A stretch of 64,000 nt of DNA from Desulfosporosinus sp049943955 (GTDB taxonomy: Bacteria; Bacillota; Desulfitobacteriia; Desulfitobacteriales; Desulfitobacteriaceae), in the NCBI RefSeq assembly GCF_049943955.1, contig NZ_JBNFTW010000001.1, forward strand, positions 248,001 to 312,000, given 5' to 3'. This document shows, in pieces, positions 1-8,945 of the stretch; position 1 is the stretch's first letter; every line of letters begins with the position of its first letter. The translations under genes were made by a program, and so were the position numbers. The notes under the pieces are model-generated. The model ran no database searches, was not told the origin of the DNA, and was given only the letters and a program-made list of their open reading frames with translations.

Positions 1-1688
1 TGGAGGAACAGGTCCTTGATTCCATGGACTTGGAGCGTGAGCGGGGGATAACGATTAAGCTTCAGGCGGTACGCCTCAGTTATCAGGCTAATGATGGTGA
101 GGTTTATGAGCTGAACCTTATTGATACACCTGGGCATGTCGATTTCACTTATGAGGTGTCCAGGAGCTTGGCAGCTTGTGAAGGAGCCTTGCTGGTGGTT
201 GATGCTGTTCAGGGAATTGAAGCCCAAACCCTGGCTAATGTTTATTTGGCGTTGGAGAACAATCTGGAGATTATTCCGGTAATTAATAAAATTGATCTCC
301 CCAGTGCTGAACCTGAGCGAGTGCAGCAAGAAATCGAAGATGTCATTGGCCTGGATGCCAGTGATGCTATTCTTGCTTCGGCAAAAGTGGGAACCGGTGT
401 GGAGGAAATCTTAGAAAGAATCGTGACCATGGTTCCACCTCCTCAAGGAGACGATGAGGCTCCTTTGCAAGCCTTAATTTTTGACTCAAAGTTCGATGCC
501 TATAAAGGAGCAATCTCCTATGTACGGGTGGTTGAAGGACGGGTAGCCAAAGGGACGACGATGAAGATGATGTCCACGGGAAAGGAATTTGAAGTGACGG
601 AAGTGGGTGTATTCACGCCTGCTATGAAAATCGTCGAAGAACTGAAAGCCGGGCAAGTTGGTTTTATCGCGGCCAGCATTAAGAATGTAAAGGACACTCA
701 AGTTGGGGATACAATTACCGATGCTGAACGTCCTGCTGCCGAACCACTGCCGGGATATCGGAAATCCACCCCGATGGTCTTTTGCGGACTTTACCCCGTC
801 GAAACCAATGATTATAACCGCTTGCGGGATTCTTTGGAGAAGCTTCATCTAAATGACGCCAGCTTAGTGTTTGAACCGGAGACTTCGGCTGCCCTGGGTT
901 TCGGTTTTCGCTGCGGATTTTTAGGTCTGCTCCACATGGAGATTATCCAGGAACGTTTAGAGAGAGAATATGATTTGAATCTCATAACTACGGCGCCAAG
1001 TGTTATCTATAAAGTGAAGAATATCCTTGGAGAAGTCCTGGATATTGACAATCCTTCCAATTTGCCTGTTGTCGATCAAATTGAGACGATTGCGGAACCG
1101 GTAGTTAAAGCGACGATTCTGGTTCCCGCTGATTTTGTCGGGCCGATCATGGAACTGAACCAAGAAAAACGCGGGACTTATTTGGCGATGGATTATGTGT
1201 CCAAAAGCAGGGTGAGACTGGTCTATGAACTTCCCCTCAGTGAAATCGTCTTTGATTATTTTGATGAATTAAAATCCCGGACCAAAGGGTATGCTTCTCT
1301 CGATTATGAGTTAGCAGGCTATAAGGAGTCGGATTTAGTTAAAATCGATGTTCTTTTAAATGGTGAGTTGGTGGATGCCCTTTCCTTTATTGTTCACCGG
1401 TCGAAATCCTATAACCGGGGCAGAAAACTGGTGGAAAAGCTGCAAGGGATTATTCCGAGACAAATGTTTGAAATCCCCATCCAGTCTGTCATCGGAAATC
1501 GGGTTATTGCCCGCGAAACGGTTCGGGCTATGCGCAAAGATGTCCTGGCGAAATGTTACGGAGGAGATATTTCCCGTAAACGAAAACTTCTCGAGAAGCA
1601 AAAAGCGGGGAAAAAGCGCATGAAACAGGTTGGAAATGTTGAAATTCCCCAAGATGCCTTTATGGCCGTGTTAAAGATTGAAGATTAG
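1..1688 (+). CDS. lepA: Elongation factor 4 (LepA), 5' end outside the window
   Basis: LepA is a ribosome-associated translational GTPase that back-translocates or remodels stalled ribosomes. The reading frame is open from base 3, upstream of the first in-window ATG at 24, and the residues before that ATG already read as LepA, so the true start lies about 40 codons upstream. Visible are the switch I region (MDLERERGITIK), the G3 motif DTPGHVDF, the G4 motif NKIDLP, the EF-G-like domains, and the LepA C-terminal domain with its basic end (SRKRKLLEKQKAGKKRMK). It is followed directly by hemW, as in many Firmicutes. About 561 residues are visible of an expected 600. Confidence 0.97.
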   Translation, partial: EEQVLDSMDLERERGITIKLQAVRLSYQANDGEVYELNLIDTPGHVDFTYEVSRSLAACEGALLVVDAVQGIEAQTLANVYLALENNLEIIPVINKIDLPSAEPERVQQEIEDVIGLDASDAILASAKVGTGVEEILERIVTMVPPPQGDDEAPLQALIFDSKFDAYKGAISYVRVVEGRVAKGTTMKMMSTGKEFEVTEVGVFTPAMKIVEELKAGQVGFIAASIKNVKDTQVGDTITDAERPAAEPLPGYRKSTPMVFCGLYPVETNDYNRLRDSLEKLHLNDASLVFEPETSAALGFGFRCGFLGLLHMEIIQERLEREYDLNLITTAPSVIYKVKNILGEVLDIDNPSNLPVVDQIETIAEPVVKATILVPADFVGPIMELNQEKRGTYLAMDYVSKSRVRLVYELPLSEIVFDYFDELKSRTKGYASLDYELAGYKESDLVKIDVLLNGELVDALSFIVHRSKSYNRGRKLVEKLQGIIPRQMFEIPIQSVIGNRVIARETVRAMRKDVLAKCYGGDISRKRKLLEKQKAGKKRMKQVGNVEIPQDAFMAVLKIED

Positions 1689-1721
1689 ATGGCTAAATTT
1701 ATAAGGAGAGAGGTACCAGTT

Positions 1722-2897
1722 ATGCCTTCTCTATATGTTCATGTTCCTTTTTGTATTCAGAAGTGTGATTATTGCGCGTTCTATTCTCATGGACTGACAA
1801 ATTGCTCTAAGGAACTTATCCCCTTATATTTAGAGGGCCTTGAAATTGAACTGGCCAATCGTCAAAAAGATGCTCCGCAAGGAGTGTCTTCTCTTTTTAT
1901 CGGAGGAGGCACTCCGACAGCGCTGCCCCTTGATAATTTGGAACATCTTCTGAAGCTTATTACCCGTAGTTTCTCTTTTGCGGAGCGGGCGGAGAAGACG
2001 ACAGAAGGGAATCCGGGGACTCTTACGCGAGAGAAGCTGATTGTGCTGCGGGAATACGGAATCAATCGCTTTTCTCTAGGGGTCCAAGCCTTTGACGATA
2101 AGCTTTTGAGAAACGTCGGACGGATTCACAGCGCTCAGCAGGCACGTGATGGTGTTCTGCTTCTAAGAACCCTGGGATTCACGAATATAAATTTGGACTT
2201 GATGTTTGGACTTCCCGGTCAAACTATGAGCTCATGGAAGAGGTCTGTTGAAGAAGCCTTGTCGTACAGGCCGGAACATCTTTCTCTCTATGGGTTAATG
2301 CTGGAGGAAGGGACTCCATTGCATGATCGCTTTGAAGAAGGCTTAGACAGGGCGGAATCAACCGGCGCTCAAGGTTTGCCTGACGATGACCTTCAAGCGG
2401 ATATGCAGGAGTGGGCTGTGGAATGCTTGGGGAAGGCCGGTTATATTCATTATGAAACGTCTAATTTTGCTCTTCCCGGCTTTGAGTGTCAGCATAATTT
2501 GGGTTATTGGCGCGGAGAGGAGTATTTGGGCTTAGGCCCTGGCGGAGTATCTTGTCTTAAACGAGTTCGGCAAAAGAATGTGGAAGATGTGCGGGCTTAT
2601 TGGGCAAGTCTTCATGAGGAGAAGGAACCTCTTGATGAAGAAGGGAAAGAGATGTTGTCTCTCGAGGAATGTATGGCTGAACGGATGATTTTGGGACTGC
2701 GGCTGGGTGAGGGTATTAGCTTTACGAAGTTTCGCGAGGATTTTGGCGTTGATCTTAGGGATATTTATGGGGATGTCTTGGAACGCTATCGGTATAGGGA
2801 TTGCTTTGTGATTCGGGGTGATCGTTTGTGTTTGAATGAGAAGTATGCGTTTGTGGCGAATGGGATATTGCGGGAGTTCGTAGGGGGCGCAGGGTGA
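1722..2897 (+). CDS. hemW: Radical SAM heme chaperone HemW
   Basis: HemW-family radical SAM protein, formerly annotated as oxygen-independent coproporphyrinogen III oxidase and now regarded as a heme-binding chaperone. The CxxxCxxC cluster motif is at Cys11, Cys15 and Cys18 (VPFCIQKCDYC), followed by the glycine-rich FIGGGTPT SAM motif and a C-terminal HemN-like domain. I chose the ATG at 1722 because GAGAGG (1707-1712) lies 9 nt upstream and family members begin right at MPSLYVHVPF; an ATG at 1689 would add 11 residues and sits directly on the lepA stop. 391 residues, normal length. The last codons and the TGA stop lie inside the outer stem of the repeat element that follows. Confidence 0.93.
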   Translation: MPSLYVHVPFCIQKCDYCAFYSHGLTNCSKELIPLYLEGLEIELANRQKDAPQGVSSLFIGGGTPTALPLDNLEHLLKLITRSFSFAERAEKTTEGNPGTLTREKLIVLREYGINRFSLGVQAFDDKLLRNVGRIHSAQQARDGVLLLRTLGFTNINLDLMFGLPGQTMSSWKRSVEEALSYRPEHLSLYGLMLEEGTPLHDRFEEGLDRAESTGAQGLPDDDLQADMQEWAVECLGKAGYIHYETSNFALPGFECQHNLGYWRGEEYLGLGPGGVSCLKRVRQKNVEDVRAYWASLHEEKEPLDEEGKEMLSLEECMAERMILGLRLGEGISFTKFREDFGVDLRDIYGDVLERYRYRDCFVIRGDRLCLNEKYAFVANGILREFVGGAG

Positions 2898-3632
2898 CCC
2901 AGCCCTCGGGTCGTACGCTCGCAGAGCAAACTAACCGTTCCAGCGACTGGTTTGGGGAGCGGGGTTCCAGCCATAAGCGCCCTCCGTGGCGCTATGGCTG
3001 CGGCGCACGTCATGTGCGCCGCCCCGTATCTGGGGTCGGTCGCTGGAACGGAAGTTTGCTGGGCTGCTCCTGTAAAGACCTCGTGCTTGTGTCACACTGC
3101 GCCCTGGGCTTTGGGGGGTGTGAGAGTAATTCTTTGAGGGATGTTTGGGTTCGATCTTGAGAGTTCGGGAGACGGCACATTTCATGTGCACCGTCTGGCT
3201 TGGGCCTGTTGGGGTGTGTTGGGGGTGTGTCGGGGGGACGGTCCTTTTGACACGATTTATCTGGGGATTGGTCGCTGGAACGGAAGTTTGCTGGGCTGCT
3301 CCTGTAAAGACCTCGTGCTTGTGTCACACTGCGCCCTGGGCTTTGGGGGTGTGAGAGTAATTCTTTGAGGGATGTTTGGGTTTGGATCTTGAGAGGTTGG
3401 GAGACGGCACATTTCATGTGCACCGTCTGTTTTGGGCCTGTTGGGGTGTGTCTGGGGGACGGTCCTTTTGACACGATTTATCTTAGGGTGGTCTCAGGAA
3501 CGGAAGTTTGCTGGGCTGCTTCCGTAAAGACCTCGTGCTCGTGTCACGCTGCGAACTGGGCTTTGGGGGTGTGAGACGGGCTCAAACGGATTCAAGGCGT
3601 GTCAGTAGGACCGTCCCTTTGACACGCTTGAG
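2885..3632 (+). repeat. Structured G-rich repeat element, copy A (three tandem units)
   Basis: Non-coding repeat filling most of the hemW-hrcA gap. The first unit (2885-3104) folds as a long imperfect inverted repeat. The outer stem is GGGCGCAG (2885-2892) with CTGCGCCC (3097-3104). An inner perfect 13-bp stem pairs 2935-2947 with 3039-3051. Between these are two hairpins, 2971-2997 (CCATAAGCGCC...) and 3000-3022 (GCGGCGCAC...). The right half is then repeated twice more, starting about 3271 and 3491 (periods 232 and 220). Small hairpins GACGGCACAT...CCGTC lie at 3171-3195 and 3403-3427. The phrase GGGGACGGTCCTTTTGACAC recurs. Related copies follow rsmE, cdd and deoC. The open frames inside it look spurious. 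I do not recognise a named family. Confidence 0.85.
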
Positions 3633-3702
3633 GGATGATTTTGGGCTGTGAATTGCTTAAAATGTTTCTCAAAATAGGGCATATTATATGAGAAAATGAT
3701 TC

Positions 3703-3731
3703 TTGACAAAGATATAAGAGCGTGGTAATGT
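3703..3731 (+). promoter_or_regulatory. Sigma-A promoter of the hrcA operon
   Basis: TTGACA at 3703-3708 and TAATGT at 3726-3731, separated by 17 bp. The predicted start site near 3738 is just upstream of the CIRCE operator, so CIRCE lies in the first transcribed bases, the usual layout for HrcA repression. Confidence 0.75.
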
Positions 3732-3745
3732 GAAGACATAAAATG

Positions 3746-3772
3746 TTAGCACTCATTAGAGGAGAGTGCTAA
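3746..3772 (+). promoter_or_regulatory. CIRCE operator (HrcA binding site)
   Basis: A perfect CIRCE inverted repeat: TTAGCACTC (3746-3754), a 9-nt spacer, and GAGTGCTAA (3764-3772). It lies 36 bp before hrcA. HrcA, folded with GroEL help, is known to bind this site and to release it on heat shock. No second CIRCE was seen before dnaJ. Confidence 0.97.
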
Positions 3773-3807
3773 CAACTTGAGGTAACAGTGAAAGGCGGGA
3801 AGCATGA

Positions 3808-4851
3808 ATGCAAATGGATGAGCGTAAACGAAAAATACTTCGAGCGATTGTTCAGGATTATATTGCTACCGCTGAACCGGTTGGTTCGCGAACTATTGCT
3901 CGAAAGTTTGATTTGGGAGTTTCTCCGGCTACAATTCGCAATGAGATGGCGGATTTGGAGGAGTTGGGCTTTATTGAACAGCCCTATACGTCGGCGGGGC
4001 GAATTCCTTCGGATGCTGGTTATCGATATTTTGTTGATTGTTTGATGGATGCCCAAACTCTAAGTGATGAGGATAAGGAAATTATTGAACGGGAAAGCAC
4101 AAAGAAGATTTGCGAGATTCAAGAGGTTGTTTCCCATACCAGCAGGTTGCTTTCGGAGTTAACGAGCTTGACTAGTTTAGTTCTTGGTCCACAAAAGGGA
4201 AAGAGTGCTTTTGGCAAGATGCATTTTCTGCCTTATCGGCCGGGTCAGGTTATTATGGTGATTGTAAAGGAAAATGGTGTTGTTGAAAATCATATCGTTG
4301 ACGTGGGCGAAACTATAACGGCGGAAGATCTGCAAAAGGTTGCTGATGTTTTTAATCAGAAAATGAAGGGGTATTCGTTAAACCAAGTTAAGCGAAGTAT
4401 GTTGCATGAGATCTATAGTGAATTGTCCCGGCAAAGGAATTTGATTGATAATGCTTTGGAAATGCTTGATGCTATCTTGGATGGCAGTGAAGAAGATGAG
4501 CCTATCTATTTGGGTGGAACTCTTAATATGTTAAATCAGCCCGAATTTCGGGATTTAGATAAGGTTAAAAGCTTGTTCAAGGTGTTTGAGGAAAATGAGC
4601 CTCTGAAGAAACTTCTGCTGCCGCATCAGGAAGGACTAAATGTTACTATCGGTGGGGAGAATACTCTGAAGGAATTCCGGGATTGCAGTGTAATTTCGGC
4701 AACTTACAAGGTGAATGGAAAGACTATCGGTGCTGTGGGGGTCTTGGGACCGACGAGAATGGATTATGGTAAGGTAATTGCAATTGTCGATTTTATGACG
4801 AAAAGTTTGACTGAGGTGCTGGCGCGGGGTAAGCCGCGCGGATATAAGTGA
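3808..4851 (+). CDS. hrcA: Heat-inducible transcription repressor HrcA
   Basis: HrcA represses class I heat-shock operons through CIRCE. The 347-residue protein has an N-terminal winged helix (about residues 1-75, including SPATIRNEMADLEELG, the recognition region) and a C-terminal GAF-like dimerisation domain. It starts at ATG 3808 with GGCGGG 8 nt upstream. It heads the hrcA-grpE-dnaK operon and is preceded by CIRCE, so it is autoregulated. Length is normal for the family. Confidence 0.96.
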   Translation: MQMDERKRKILRAIVQDYIATAEPVGSRTIARKFDLGVSPATIRNEMADLEELGFIEQPYTSAGRIPSDAGYRYFVDCLMDAQTLSDEDKEIIERESTKKICEIQEVVSHTSRLLSELTSLTSLVLGPQKGKSAFGKMHFLPYRPGQVIMVIVKENGVVENHIVDVGETITAEDLQKVADVFNQKMKGYSLNQVKRSMLHEIYSELSRQRNLIDNALEMLDAILDGSEEDEPIYLGGTLNMLNQPEFRDLDKVKSLFKVFEENEPLKKLLLPHQEGLNVTIGGENTLKEFRDCSVISATYKVNGKTIGAVGVLGPTRMDYGKVIAIVDFMTKSLTEVLARGKPRGYK

Positions 4852-4911
4852 TGTTTGAACCTTTTGGTTCATTCCATATAAAATTTAGAGTACGTGAGGT
4901 GATTGTGAATA

Positions 4912-5514
4912 GTGGAAAAGAAGGAAGAAACTTTTAAGGATCAAACGTCCGATGTGAACGAGGAATATACAGCCAGCGAATCAGATGGTTCTAAAGAATC
5001 TGATACTCAAAACGATAATTCAAATAGTAACGAAATGACTCCTGCCGAGAAAATTTTGGCCCTGGAAGCTGAGCTTACTCAGGCCAAAGCTAAGGCAGAT
5101 GAAAACTATGATCGATTCTTGCGTTTGCAGGCGGAGTTTGATAACTATAGGAGACGGACTCAAAAAGAAAAGACTGAAATTGTTAAATATGCCTCTGAAC
5201 AACTTGTGAGCGAGTTGTTACCGGTTTTAGACAATTTTGAACGGGCGACGAGTTCTGCCCAAAATAATCCTGATATAACGGTCTTTTCACAGGGTGTCGA
5301 TATGATTCTCCGCCAGTTGCAGACGGCTTTGAGTAAAGTTGGCTTGAAACCAATGGAAGCTGTTGGCCAACCTTTTGATCCTAATCTTCATGAGGCTGTT
5401 ATGAGAGTTGAATCTGAAGATCATCCGGAAAATACCGTGGTAGAAGAATTGCAAAAGGGTTATTTTCTGAAAGAAAAAGTACTGCGTCCCTCGATGGTTA
5501 AAGTTTCGAATTAG
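4912..5514 (+). CDS. grpE: Nucleotide exchange factor GrpE
   Basis: Co-chaperone that releases ADP from DnaK. 200 residues: an acidic, low-complexity N-terminus (about residues 1-45), a long coiled-coil (residues about 50-90, ALEAELTQAKAKADENYDRF), then the C-terminal beta domain ending near VLRPSMVKVSN. GTG start at 4912 with GTGAGGTG about 10 nt upstream. It lies between hrcA and dnaK and is probably transcribed with them from the CIRCE promoter. Confidence 0.95.
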   Translation: MEKKEETFKDQTSDVNEEYTASESDGSKESDTQNDNSNSNEMTPAEKILALEAELTQAKAKADENYDRFLRLQAEFDNYRRRTQKEKTEIVKYASEQLVSELLPVLDNFERATSSAQNNPDITVFSQGVDMILRQLQTALSKVGLKPMEAVGQPFDPNLHEAVMRVESEDHPENTVVEELQKGYFLKEKVLRPSMVKVSN

Positions 5515-5545
5515 TGTGTTACTGAATTGAAGGAGGAAATTAGTC

Positions 5546-7384
5546 ATGAGTAAAGTTATTGGTATTGACTTAGGAACTACAAACTCTTGCGTAGCCGTTA
5601 TGGAAGGCGGAGAGGCTGTTGTTATTCCTAATGCTGAAGGAAATCGTACAACCCCCTCAGTAGTGGGTTTTTCTAAAACCGGAGAACGTTTGGTAGGTCA
5701 AGTTGCTAAACGTCAGTCAGTCTCTAATCCTGAGAAGACCGTTATTTCTATTAAACGTCATATGGGTTCTGACTATAAAGTGAAAATTGATGATAAGCCC
5801 TACAGTCCGCAAGAAATTTCGGCAATGATTCTGCAGAAACTCAAAACGGATGCCGAAGCTTACCTAGGTCAAACCGTAGATAAAGCAGTAATTACTGTCC
5901 CTGCTTATTTTACAGATGCTCAGCGTCAAGCGACAAAAGATGCCGGTTCTATTGCCGGTCTGGAAGTATTACGGATTATTAATGAACCGACAGCTGCTGC
6001 TTTGGCCTATGGCTTGGATAAAGAACAGGATCAAACTGTTTTGGTCTATGACCTTGGCGGCGGAACCTTCGATGTTTCAATCCTCGAATTAAGTCAAGGT
6101 ATGGTAGAAGTTAAAGCAACCAGCGGTAACAACCACTTAGGCGGTGACGACTTCGACCAACGTCTCATTGATTATATGGTGGCCGAGTACAAAAAGACCA
6201 ATGGTGTTGATCTAGCGAATGACCGTGTTGCCCTGCAGCGTTTAAAAGAAGCTGCTGAAAAGGCGAAAATTGAGCTTTCCGGTGTGACAACCTCTAACGT
6301 TAATCTTCCCTTTATCACCATGACTGAGCAAGGTCCGCAGCACTTAGATATGAACATTTCACGGGCTAAATTCGAAGAGATCATCGCTGATCTGGTCGAA
6401 GCAACTCTTGGACCTACTCGTCAAGCCATTGAAGATGCTAAACTCGCTTGGAAAGACATTGATCAAATTATTTTAGTCGGTGGTTCAACTCGGGTTCCTT
6501 CTGTCCAAGAGGCCATTCGCAAATTAAGCGGCAAAGAACCCCACAAAGGTGTTAACCCGGACGAAGTTGTTGCTATGGGTGCTGCTATTCAAGGCGGTGT
6601 GCTCAGCGGTGAAGTTAAAGACATGATCTTATTGGATGTTACCCCGCTGTCCTTGGGAATTGAGACCCTTGGCGGAGTATTTACCAGGATTATTGACCGT
6701 AACACGACCATTCCGACAACCAAATCCCAAATTTTCTCCACTGCAGCGGATAATCAGACTTCTGTTGATATTCATGTACTGCAAGGGGAACGTGAGATGG
6801 CCAGCTATAACAAAACTTTAGGCCGTTTCCAACTCACAGGTATTCCACCTGCACCCCGCGGTATTCCTCAAGTTGAAGTTAAATTTGACATTGACGCTAA
6901 TGGGATCGTCCACGTTTCCGCTAAAGACATGGCAACAGGCAACGAGCAGAAAGTTACCATCACGTCTTCCACAGGCCTCTCAAAAGATGATATTGAAAAA
7001 ATGAAACAAGATGCCGAGCTTCATGCTGATGAAGACAAAAAACGTAAAGAATTGATTGATGCTAAGAACCAAGCCGATTCAATGATTTACCAAACCGAAA
7101 AAACCCTTAAGGATTTCGAAGGTAAGGGCGATGCGGGAGAACTTGAAAGTATCAAAAAAGCTCTTGAGGAACTTAAGACTGCAGCCTCTACGGAAGACGT
7201 TGCTGAGATCAATGCTAAATCAGAGGCTTTGACCAAAGTTCTGCATCCCTATATTGAGAAAATGTATCAGCAGCAGGCTGCCAATGCACAAAATGCTGGA
7301 GCACAGCCCGGCGGAGAAGGTTCTGCTAAGAAAGATGATGATGTTGTAGATGCTGAATTTACAGAGGTTGATAAGGATAAATAG
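5546..7384 (+). CDS. dnaK: Chaperone protein DnaK (Hsp70)
   Basis: ATP-dependent Hsp70 chaperone, 612 residues. The ATPase domain starts with GIDLGTTNS and includes DLGGGTFDVS and the GGSTRVP motif. The substrate-binding domain follows (LLDVTPLSLGIETLGG), then the helical lid and the acidic C-terminus (DDDVVDAEFTEVDKDK). Strong ribosome binding site AAGGAGG before ATG 5546. Codon use is markedly more regular than in neighbours, as expected for a highly expressed gene. Last gene of the hrcA operon; dnaJ has a separate promoter. Confidence 0.98.
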   Translation: MSKVIGIDLGTTNSCVAVMEGGEAVVIPNAEGNRTTPSVVGFSKTGERLVGQVAKRQSVSNPEKTVISIKRHMGSDYKVKIDDKPYSPQEISAMILQKLKTDAEAYLGQTVDKAVITVPAYFTDAQRQATKDAGSIAGLEVLRIINEPTAAALAYGLDKEQDQTVLVYDLGGGTFDVSILELSQGMVEVKATSGNNHLGGDDFDQRLIDYMVAEYKKTNGVDLANDRVALQRLKEAAEKAKIELSGVTTSNVNLPFITMTEQGPQHLDMNISRAKFEEIIADLVEATLGPTRQAIEDAKLAWKDIDQIILVGGSTRVPSVQEAIRKLSGKEPHKGVNPDEVVAMGAAIQGGVLSGEVKDMILLDVTPLSLGIETLGGVFTRIIDRNTTIPTTKSQIFSTAADNQTSVDIHVLQGEREMASYNKTLGRFQLTGIPPAPRGIPQVEVKFDIDANGIVHVSAKDMATGNEQKVTITSSTGLSKDDIEKMKQDAELHADEDKKRKELIDAKNQADSMIYQTEKTLKDFEGKGDAGELESIKKALEELKTAASTEDVAEINAKSEALTKVLHPYIEKMYQQQAANAQNAGAQPGGEGSAKKDDDVVDAEFTEVDKDK

Positions 7385-7585
7385 GGAGTCGAGGGGTACG
7401 CGGCAGAATCCTGGGTAAGCCATTGCCGGGCAGCCCCCTTATAATAGATGCGCAGTGGACCAGGAGGCTGCCGAGCCAAATGGTTCGCTGCGCAAAAATA
7501 ATTGGGTGCAAGGGTTTTCCGGACTTTTGTGCCCGCCTTTGTTTGTATTGGATAAATTTAGATTTTCTAAGATAAGGATATTGCC
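7385..7585 (+). other. dnaK-dnaJ intergenic region, G+C-rich structured leader or small-RNA candidate
   Basis: No gene recognised. The first 160 bases are G+C-rich and contain several pairing segments: GGCAGCC near 7430 with GGCTGCC near 7466, TGCGCAG with CTGCGCA around 7448-7494, and an 8-bp hairpin with G-U pairs, GGGTGCAA (7504-7511) with TTGTGCCC (about 7527-7534). The last is followed by only a short T-rich run, so its role as dnaK terminator is uncertain. A separate promoter follows at 7586. Confidence 0.4.
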
Positions 7586-7614
7586 TTGTGCTTAAACACG
7601 AAGGATCATATAAT
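7586..7614 (+). promoter_or_regulatory. Sigma-A promoter upstream of dnaJ
   Basis: TTGTGC (7586-7591), 17-bp spacer, TATAAT (7609-7614). It would give a leader of about 175 nt before dnaJ. The leader is A+T-rich with repeated CTTAAA/TTAAAG stretches and no clear hairpin. Confidence 0.65.
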
Positions 7615-7795
7615 ACTAGAGGACTTTATTTTTACCTTAAGATGGGGAAATTCTTTCTTTATGGTGTCCCTTAAAGGCCTTAAAGTATTTATTTCTTTAA
7701 CAGGTTAATTTAGAAACCTAAGAGAATAATGAAACTCTTAAACAGGTTAAAATGGTTGGAAAGTGCGAATGGCTATAGGAGTGATGGAGGAAACC

Positions 7796-8911
7796 ATGAA
7801 ACGCGATTACTATGAGGTGCTCGGGGTTGAACGGTCGGCCAATGACCAGGAAATTAAGAAGGCCTACCGAAAATTAGCCCGTCAGTATCACCCTGATGCT
7901 AACCCAGGCGATAAAACTGCTGAGGAAAAGTTTAAGGAAGTTGCTGAGGCCTATGATGTTTTAAATGATCCGGACAAAAAAGCGCGGTATGACCAATTTG
8001 GCCATGCCGGGTTTGATCCCAGCCAAGGCGGCGGAGGCTTTGGGGATATGGGAGGCTTTGGCGATATTTTTGACATGTTCTTTGGAGGCGGCGGACAACG
8101 ACGCAATGGCCCGCAGCGAGGTGCTGATTTGCGTTATGCCATGTCGTTAACTTTTGAAGAGGCTGTTTTTGGTGTGGAAAAGGAAATCCAGATTCCGAGG
8201 GATGAGACATGTACGGAATGTCAGGGTTCAGGTGCAGCTCCGGGTACTCATCCGACGACTTGCTCTCAGTGTCATGGAAGCGGTCAAGTCAAAATGACCC
8301 AACGCACGCCCTTTGGACAGATTCAGACGGCCCGAACCTGTCCGACTTGTCAAGGAGAAGGTCGGACAATCAGTACTCCCTGTTCCACTTGCCACGGAAA
8401 AGGAAAAGTTCGTAAGGTTAAAACGATTAAAATCAATGTTCCCGCCGGTTCTGAAGACGGCCTGAATTTAAGGCTGAGCGGAGACGGCGAGGCTGGAGCT
8501 AAGGGCGGACCTTCGGGAGACCTTTATATCGTTCTGCAGGTTAAACCTCATAAATTCTTTGATCGCGAAGGCAACGATGTCTATTGTGAAATTCCGGTTA
8601 CCTTTATTCAGGCTGCTTTGGGCGCGGAAATTGATGTGCCGACCCTGGATGGAGTTGTGAAGATGAAGGTGCCTGAGGGTACTCAGACTTCAACGGTTTT
8701 TCGTCTTAAAGGGCATGGCATTCCCTATCGCCGGGGCAATGGTCGCGGAGATCAGCATGTGCGGGTAATTTTGACTACACCAACAAAGCTGAATGAGAAG
8801 CAAAAACAACTTCTGCGCCAATTTGGTGAGGCTACTCCTGATCACCAACAAATGGGCAAGAAGTCCTTATTTGAGAAATTTAAAGAAAACCTCCGGGATG
8901 CAATGGGTTAA
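7796..8911 (+). CDS. dnaJ: Chaperone protein DnaJ (Hsp40)
   Basis: Class I J-protein stimulating DnaK ATPase. 371 residues from ATG 7796: J domain with the HPD motif (QYHPDANPG), Gly/Phe-rich linker (GGGGFGDMGGFGDIFD), then four zinc-binding CxxCxGxG repeats (CTECQGSG, CSQCHGSG, CPTCQGEG, CSTCHGKG), and the C-terminal substrate and dimerisation domains. I chose 7796 because GGAGG (7786-7790) is 5 nt upstream and the protein then begins MKRDYYEVLGV; an in-frame start at 7763 would add an unlikely tail. Probably co-transcribed with prmA and rsmE. Confidence 0.96.
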   Translation: MKRDYYEVLGVERSANDQEIKKAYRKLARQYHPDANPGDKTAEEKFKEVAEAYDVLNDPDKKARYDQFGHAGFDPSQGGGGFGDMGGFGDIFDMFFGGGGQRRNGPQRGADLRYAMSLTFEEAVFGVEKEIQIPRDETCTECQGSGAAPGTHPTTCSQCHGSGQVKMTQRTPFGQIQTARTCPTCQGEGRTISTPCSTCHGKGKVRKVKTIKINVPAGSEDGLNLRLSGDGEAGAKGGPSGDLYIVLQVKPHKFFDREGNDVYCEIPVTFIQAALGAEIDVPTLDGVVKMKVPEGTQTSTVFRLKGHGIPYRRGNGRGDQHVRVILTTPTKLNEKQKQLLRQFGEATPDHQQMGKKSLFEKFKENLRDAMG

Positions 8912-8945
8912 AAATTTAGGTTAATAGAGATAAAAGGAGCATAAC

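Noticed and set aside
486..848. Antisense ORFs inside lepA, dnaK, glyS, ppdK and dmsA
   Set aside because: They lie opposite clear conserved genes, have no ribosome sites and show no recognisable protein features.
3010..3474. Minus-strand ORF of 154 codons in repeat copy A, and other ORFs in the repeats
   Set aside because: They run through tandem hairpin modules, so the protein merely repeats with the DNA. They lack ribosome sites, and their frames are not kept between copies.
3039..3632. CRISPR-like array
   Set aside because: Periods of 220-232 bases with similar rather than unique spacers, few units and no cas genes; it is tandem duplication of a structured module.
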